The position numbers and the translations under genes were made by a program. A DNA stretch of 38,274 bases from positions 1 through 38,274 of the forward strand of contig JAFGXD010000072.1 in NCBI GenBank assembly GCA_016936815.1. Direction: 5' to 3'. Below, in pieces: positions 34,165-38,274 of this stretch. Below the pieces are notes generated by a model, which did no database searches, was not told where the DNA came from, and was given only the letters and a program-made list of their open reading frames with translations. Numbering within the stretch: position 1 is the stretch's first letter; the number at the start of each line of letters is the position of its first letter. The stretch is from Bacteroidales bacterium. GTDB taxonomy: Bacteria > Bacteroidota > Bacteroidia > Bacteroidales > GWF2-38-335.

Positions 34165-35049
34165 ATGAAATATCTGTTTATATTCTTAGTTTTTGGTTTT
34201 GTTTTCTACTCTTGTGAAAAAGAGATTACTGTAGATTTACCTCAGGCAAAAGACAAAATTGTTATTGAAGGTTCTATTGAAAACGATATGTTCCCCATTG
34301 TAATAATTTCCAGAAACATGTCGTATTTCGATAAGGTTGATGCAGACACTTACGAGCAACTAATTGTTGACGATGCAATAGTTACAGTAACTTGCGAGGG
34401 AGTTACCGATACTTTGTTCTTTATTAATCCGTTTTATACTAACTTCACGGTTATTGGTGAAATTGGAAAGAAATACGATTTAAAAGTTGAAGTTGAAGGT
34501 AAAGTTATTACAGGAACAACAATTATTCCCAATGCTATTCCGGTTGATTCAATAAAGTTTTTTCCCAGCAAGGTAGAAGGAAGAGATTCCCTTGGGTTCC
34601 TTTGGTTTTATGCTATGGATCCCGATACTTTGGGTAATTGCTATAGGATTTTTACAAAAACCGAAGGCAAAGATCCATTTTTTGTTCATCCAGCCGGCTC
34701 AGCAACAAACGACCAGTTTTTTAATGGACAACTTATTGAGTTTTCCGTTGAAAGCGGCGACAATCCATATATTGAAGAGCCTGAAACAAATCCTGATTCT
34801 GTTGCTCCTTCATATTATTTTATGATTGGAGATACTGTAACAATTAAATTATCTTCAATTACATCCGATCATTACATGTTTTGGTACACAATTGAACAAC
34901 AAATGGGAACCGATGGCAATCCTTTTGCTTCTCCAACAACTGTTAGAAGTAATTTGAAAGGAGATGCACTGGGAGTTTGGGGTGGATATGGCTCTATTCC
35001 AAAAACATTTATTATTACTGAAGACATGATAATGGAAGACAAAAAATAA
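34165..35049 (+). CDS. DUF4249 lipoprotein, partner of the TonB receptor
   Basis: The 294-residue product has a lipoprotein signal with modified C17 (FGFVFYSC). The DUF4249 start EKEITVDLPQAKDKIVIEGSI is followed by a beta-rich domain (IVDDAIVTVTCEGVTDTL, KYDLKVEVEGKVITGTTIIP), a mid-section with YRIFTKTEG, and a C-terminal WGGYGSIP segment. Its position 12 bases after the TonB receptor gene suggests the two act together, the lipoprotein probably as a surface-exposed or periplasmic accessory in ligand capture, by analogy with SusC/SusD. Biochemical function of DUF4249 is not known to me. Confidence 0.88.
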   Translation: MKYLFIFLVFGFVFYSCEKEITVDLPQAKDKIVIEGSIENDMFPIVIISRNMSYFDKVDADTYEQLIVDDAIVTVTCEGVTDTLFFINPFYTNFTVIGEIGKKYDLKVEVEGKVITGTTIIPNAIPVDSIKFFPSKVEGRDSLGFLWFYAMDPDTLGNCYRIFTKTEGKDPFFVHPAGSATNDQFFNGQLIEFSVESGDNPYIEEPETNPDSVAPSYYFMIGDTVTIKLSSITSDHYMFWYTIEQQMGTDGNPFASPTTVRSNLKGDALGVWGGYGSIPKTFIITEDMIMEDKK

Positions 35050-35068
35050 TTTAATAAATTTTAATATA

Positions 35069-35097
35069 TTGACATATCTATATGATTTGTATCTTTG
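35069..35097 (+). promoter_or_regulatory. trxB promoter
   Basis: TTG at 35069-35071, an 18-base spacer and TATCTTTG at 35090-35097 (exact TAnnTTTG), 23 bases before the trxB ATG. Confidence 0.7.
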
Positions 35098-35120
35098 TGA
35101 AAACTTTAAATATTTGAATT

Positions 35121-36113
35121 ATGAATTTCTTTAAGTCAATGGACATTACAAACGAAAAAGATTCCGCCAAAACATCCGGAGATGTTGAAAAAGTTAAATG
35201 TTTAATAATTGGCTCTGGTCCTGCCGGTTATACCGCTGCTATTTATGCCGCAAGAGCAAATATGAGTCCTGTTCTGTATGAAGGTTTGCAGCCCGGAGGT
35301 CAGTTAACTACAACCACTGAAGTTGATAATTTCCCCGGTTATCCACAGGGAGTTACCGGTCCTGTACTTATGGAAGATCTTAAAGCTCAGGCTACAAGAT
35401 TTGGAACTGATGTTAGATTTGGTTTGGCAACTGCAGCCGATTTTTCGGGAAGGCCTCATAAAGTAGAAATCGATAATACAAAAACTATTGAGGCAGATGT
35501 TGTTATTATTGCAACAGGTGCAACAGCAAAATACTTAGGCTTAGAATCGGAAGAAAAATTTAAAGGAATGGGTGTTTCAGCTTGCGCTACTTGCGATGGC
35601 TTTTTCTATAAAGGAAGGGATGTAGCTGTTGTTGGAGGAGGCGATACTGCGGTTGAAGAAGCAACATATTTGGCCGGAATTTGTAATAAAGTTTATTTAA
35701 TTGTTAGACGAGACGAACTAAGAGCCTCTAAAATTATGCAGGAAAGAGCGCTTAGAACAAAAAACCTTGAGATTCTTTTCGAGCATCAAACCAAAGAAAT
35801 TCTTGGAGATAATTCGGGTGTAACAGGCGTTAGACTTATTAGAAAAGGCAATGAGGAAGTAGATATAAAGATTGATGGTTTCTTTGTTGCAATTGGGCAT
35901 CATCCAAATTCTGATATTTTTGCAGAATATATTAAAACCGACGAAAATGGCTACATTATAACAACTCCAGGCAGTTCTAAGACAAATGTATCCGGTGTTT
36001 TTGCATGTGGCGATGTTCAGGATACTCATTACCGACAAGCAATTACGGCTGCTGGTTCCGGTTGTATGGCTGCTTTGGATGCCGAAAGGTATTTGGGGAG
36101 TTTGGAGGATTAA
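35121..36113 (+). CDS. trxB: Thioredoxin reductase (NADPH)
   Basis: This flavoenzyme reduces thioredoxin with NADPH. The 330 residues contain the FAD-binding GSGPAGYTAAIYAARA (about 32-47), the redox centre CATC (C155, C158) in SACATCDGFF, the NADPH-binding GGGDTAVEEA motif, and the C-terminal FAD motif GVFACGDVQD. Compared with the usual start a few residues before the FAD motif there is an N-terminal extension of about 24 residues (MNFFKSMDITNEKDS), supported by the well-placed promoter; an internal ATG at 35139 is an alternative. The stop lies one base from the stop of the convergent phosphatase gene. Confidence 0.96.
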   Translation: MNFFKSMDITNEKDSAKTSGDVEKVKCLIIGSGPAGYTAAIYAARANMSPVLYEGLQPGGQLTTTTEVDNFPGYPQGVTGPVLMEDLKAQATRFGTDVRFGLATAADFSGRPHKVEIDNTKTIEADVVIIATGATAKYLGLESEEKFKGMGVSACATCDGFFYKGRDVAVVGGGDTAVEEATYLAGICNKVYLIVRRDELRASKIMQERALRTKNLEILFEHQTKEILGDNSGVTGVRLIRKGNEEVDIKIDGFFVAIGHHPNSDIFAEYIKTDENGYIITTPGSSKTNVSGVFACGDVQDTHYRQAITAAGSGCMAALDAERYLGSLED

Positions 36114-36114
36114 C

Positions 36115-38274
36115 CTAGAATTTAATTCCTAATACTATTACATCGTCCATTTGTTCATAACCTTTTTTCCAATTCTTGAAAGTTTCGTCAAGAATTAATT
36201 TCTGATTAGCCATAGGTAAATTATAATTATCTAACAGTAATTCCTTAAACGGTTTATACTTAAATTTCTTATTAAACTCACCACCAAATTGGTCGGCATA
36301 ACCATCAGAAAATAAATATACTGAATCACCTTTCTGTATTTCAATTTTATGAAGGGTAAAAGGATTCATTTTAAGGTGAATTGCCACCGGCATTTTATCA
36401 GCTTTTATTTCATAAACCGCATTATTGTCGTTTTCAATAGTTTTACACCCCTGTAGATCAGATCTTTGATTATTAGAAATTAAATATAAAGGATTATTTG
36501 CTCCGCTAAAGAACAAAAAGCCTGAATCGAAATCATAATAAACAATTGCCATATCCATTCCGTCTTTCATTCTGGTTTGAGCAGTTTCTGAATGGTTTTG
36601 TATTTCTTGTTTTAAGGCTTGAATTATTTTTTCTCTAAGTTGGTTTAGAATTAAATCTGGAGCAGTATTTTTCCTGTTATTAACTATTTCATTTAGAAAA
36701 GAAATTCCCAGCATACTCATAAAAGCTCCCGGCACACCATGTCCTGTGCAATCGGCTGCTGTTATTACAATTCCCTTTTCAGTTTTCTCGAACCAGTAAA
36801 AATCTCCCGAAACAACATCTTTTGGTAGAAAAAGAATGAAAGCATCATCAAGATGTTTTTTTAAATTGGTTTCGTCGGGCAAGACAGCAGTTTGTATAAG
36901 ACTTGCATAGTTAATGCTCTGCTTAATGTCGGTAAAAGCTTCTTCTAAATTAGTTTTCTGAAGTGAGATAAGGTCGTTGGCTTTTTTTAATTCTACGTTT
37001 TTAAGTCTTTCAATTTCAGCTTCTTTTTCAGCACTCTCAACAGCATAAGATAACTGCTGCTTTTTCATTTTGTTTATTTGTTCGTTGTTCATAATACTTT
37101 CTTTTAGATTATGAAACTCTTTAAAATGAAAAAATGCCGCATCTCTTTTGCCTAAAGAATCTAATGCTTCCGAAAGCAAATAATGGATTTTATACTCTAC
37201 AGCTTTCTGGTTATTAGATTTTGCAAGTTTTAAGGCTTTTTCCAAAAGTGAAATTGAATCCTCGTATTCGCGATTGTAAATACATACTTTGGCTTTCCCT
37301 TCCAGACTCATCATTAATGCCCTTTCATCAACTGATTTTTCGGATTGAATTAATGCTTTTTCGTAGTATTCATCGGCTTTTTTGTAATTATTACTTTCTT
37401 CATATAGGTTTGCCAGACCAATAAACGACCAGATTATGGCTCCGGTTTGCCCTAATTCTTCGCGGATTTTAATACTTTGAAAATAAAGATTTTCGGCTTC
37501 TACATAATTCTTTTTAAGAACCGAAATTCTGGCTAATTGATTTAATGACGCAGCTATTCCATATTTGTCGCTAAGCTCTTCTCTTATTTTCAAACAATTC
37601 GCAAAATACTTCTCGGCTTCAAAAAAATCTTCAATTCTTAGAAAAAGAAAACCTGCTTGCGAGTAACAATCCGATAGCATCTCCTTATTGTAATCTTTAT
37701 CTTCGGAAAGCAATTTCAAACATTGCAAAATAGCGGAAATTCCCTCTTCGTAAAGTCCATAAAGGTCGAAATGACAAGCTTTTACGTATAAAGTGGCAAT
37801 AATGCCTTTCTTATCGTCAAAACCTAAAAAGAACCGATATATTTCTGAAAGCTTTTCAAGACTGTTTTCATCATCTTGGGATTGCAATAATTCTATCCAC
37901 AACCTATATAATTTAGCAAAAAAGAAGCCGTATTTATAATCAATTGACTCAGAATCATTTTCAAGCAAAGAAATTTCTTCTAAAGCCTCTTTTGTTTTTA
38001 TATATCTTTCTTTCCAAATTTTTTGCAGACTTATTTGAATATGCCGAATTTTTTCTGCAATAGTCATATCCATTGAAAAATATGCAATTTCATGCTTGTT
38101 CCAAAATTCAAAAGAATTAGTAAAATCTAAAGGATTTTGAGTTTCTTCATTGGGCAGAGCGGGAGCAAACTCTCCGGGGAATGCGGTTATTAGATGATAA
38201 TTCTTTTCAATTTTTTTTACTATTGCGAATAGTGTGTTGGTGGGTTTATAAAATTTATTATTTTTAAATACCTG
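36115..38274 (-). CDS. TPR and SpoIIE-type (PP2C) protein phosphatase, 5' end open at the window edge
   Basis: From the first methionine (38073) the frame gives 652 residues. About six TPR repeats (about 40-330) resemble those of Rap/AraC-type sensors. A coiled coil follows (about 330-385), then a SpoIIE/PP2C serine phosphatase domain (about 390-650) with metal-binding aspartates in VVSGDFYWF, TAADCTGHGVPGAF, DGMDMAIVY and FSDGYADQFGG. Such proteins act in partner-switch or stress signalling by dephosphorylating anti-sigma antagonists. The frame, however, stays open upstream of 38073 to the edge (67 more codons) with no alternative start codon, and the extra peptide looks coding: KPTNTLFAIVKKIEK, then LITAFPGEFAPALPNEE and FWNKHEIAYF. 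I therefore annotate it as open to the edge. A separate upstream gene fused by a sequence error is the alternative. Confidence 0.85.
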   Translation of the reverse strand, partial: QVFKNNKFYKPTNTLFAIVKKIEKNYHLITAFPGEFAPALPNEETQNPLDFTNSFEFWNKHEIAYFSMDMTIAEKIRHIQISLQKIWKERYIKTKEALEEISLLENDSESIDYKYGFFFAKLYRLWIELLQSQDDENSLEKLSEIYRFFLGFDDKKGIIATLYVKACHFDLYGLYEEGISAILQCLKLLSEDKDYNKEMLSDCYSQAGFLFLRIEDFFEAEKYFANCLKIREELSDKYGIAASLNQLARISVLKKNYVEAENLYFQSIKIREELGQTGAIIWSFIGLANLYEESNNYKKADEYYEKALIQSEKSVDERALMMSLEGKAKVCIYNREYEDSISLLEKALKLAKSNNQKAVEYKIHYLLSEALDSLGKRDAAFFHFKEFHNLKESIMNNEQINKMKKQQLSYAVESAEKEAEIERLKNVELKKANDLISLQKTNLEEAFTDIKQSINYASLIQTAVLPDETNLKKHLDDAFILFLPKDVVSGDFYWFEKTEKGIVITAADCTGHGVPGAFMSMLGISFLNEIVNNRKNTAPDLILNQLREKIIQALKQEIQNHSETAQTRMKDGMDMAIVYYDFDSGFLFFSGANNPLYLISNNQRSDLQGCKTIENDNNAVYEIKADKMPVAIHLKMNPFTLHKIEIQKGDSVYLFSDGYADQFGGEFNKKFKYKPFKELLLDNYNLPMANQKLILDETFKNWKKGYEQMDDVIVLGIKF

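Noticed and set aside
1-38274. tRNA, rRNA, prophage or integrative element
   Set aside because: No rRNA or tRNA-like sequence, integrase, transposase or phage structural gene was recognised. Base composition looks even apart from the GC-rich stem at about 14.02 and 14.14 kb.

Overview
The window is AT-rich chromosomal DNA from a member of the Bacteroidota. Three kinds of evidence point there. Secreted proteins end in type IX secretion system (T9SS) type A sorting domains. A TonB-dependent receptor with an N-terminal carboxypeptidase-regulatory-like domain is paired with a DUF4249 lipoprotein. Gene starts are preceded by the Bacteroidota -7 box TAnnTTTG (often with TTG/TTTG about 20 bases upstream) and not by Shine-Dalgarno sequences. 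I see no rRNA, tRNA, CRISPR array, transposase or integrase, so this looks like ordinary core genome and not an island.

Layout. 1-2.9 kb: two divergent secreted proteins; the left one (minus strand) is cut off just after a thioredoxin-like CxxC motif. 3-10.3 kb (plus strand): dnaG primase, a secreted C1B cysteine peptidase, then a tight group of a T9SS Asp-box protein, tsaE and a secreted M28 metallopeptidase, and a small lipoprotein ended by a strong terminator. 10.4-11.2 kb (minus): two small lipoproteins carrying three copies of a four-cysteine module. 11.3-12.2 kb: a radical SAM protein. 12.2-13.9 kb (minus): glnS. 13.9-14.4 kb: a gene-free stretch holding a strong candidate structured RNA. 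14.4-24.7 kb: a long minus-strand series, in transcription order bcp, recA, TPR lipoprotein, S9 peptidase, dnaE (with a fused N-terminal exonuclease), trxA and a DUF58 protein. 25-31.6 kb (plus): a 2194-residue envelope protein with TPR, PD40-type propeller, coiled coils, asparagine-rich linkers and three SPOR-like repeats. 31.8-36.1 kb (plus): TonB receptor, DUF4249 lipoprotein, trxB. 36.1 kb to the right edge (minus): a TPR/SpoIIE-type phosphatase whose reading frame stays open past its first methionine and out of the window.

How the genes relate. Replication and repair (dnaG, dnaE, recA), translation (glnS, tsaE) and thiol redox (trxA, trxB, bcp) are interspersed with envelope and secreted functions. 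The Trx-TrxR-Bcp peroxide route could be assembled entirely from genes in this window, although the three genes lie in separate transcription units.

The best leads for something undescribed are the structured RNA at about 14.01-14.16 kb, the in-frame extension of the SpoIIE-type protein, the C-x-C-x16-C-x14-C lipoprotein module, the Asn-rich SPOR giant, and the DnaE with a fused exonuclease and an apparently decayed PHP site. Everything here is read by eye from the sequence; no database or folding program was run.
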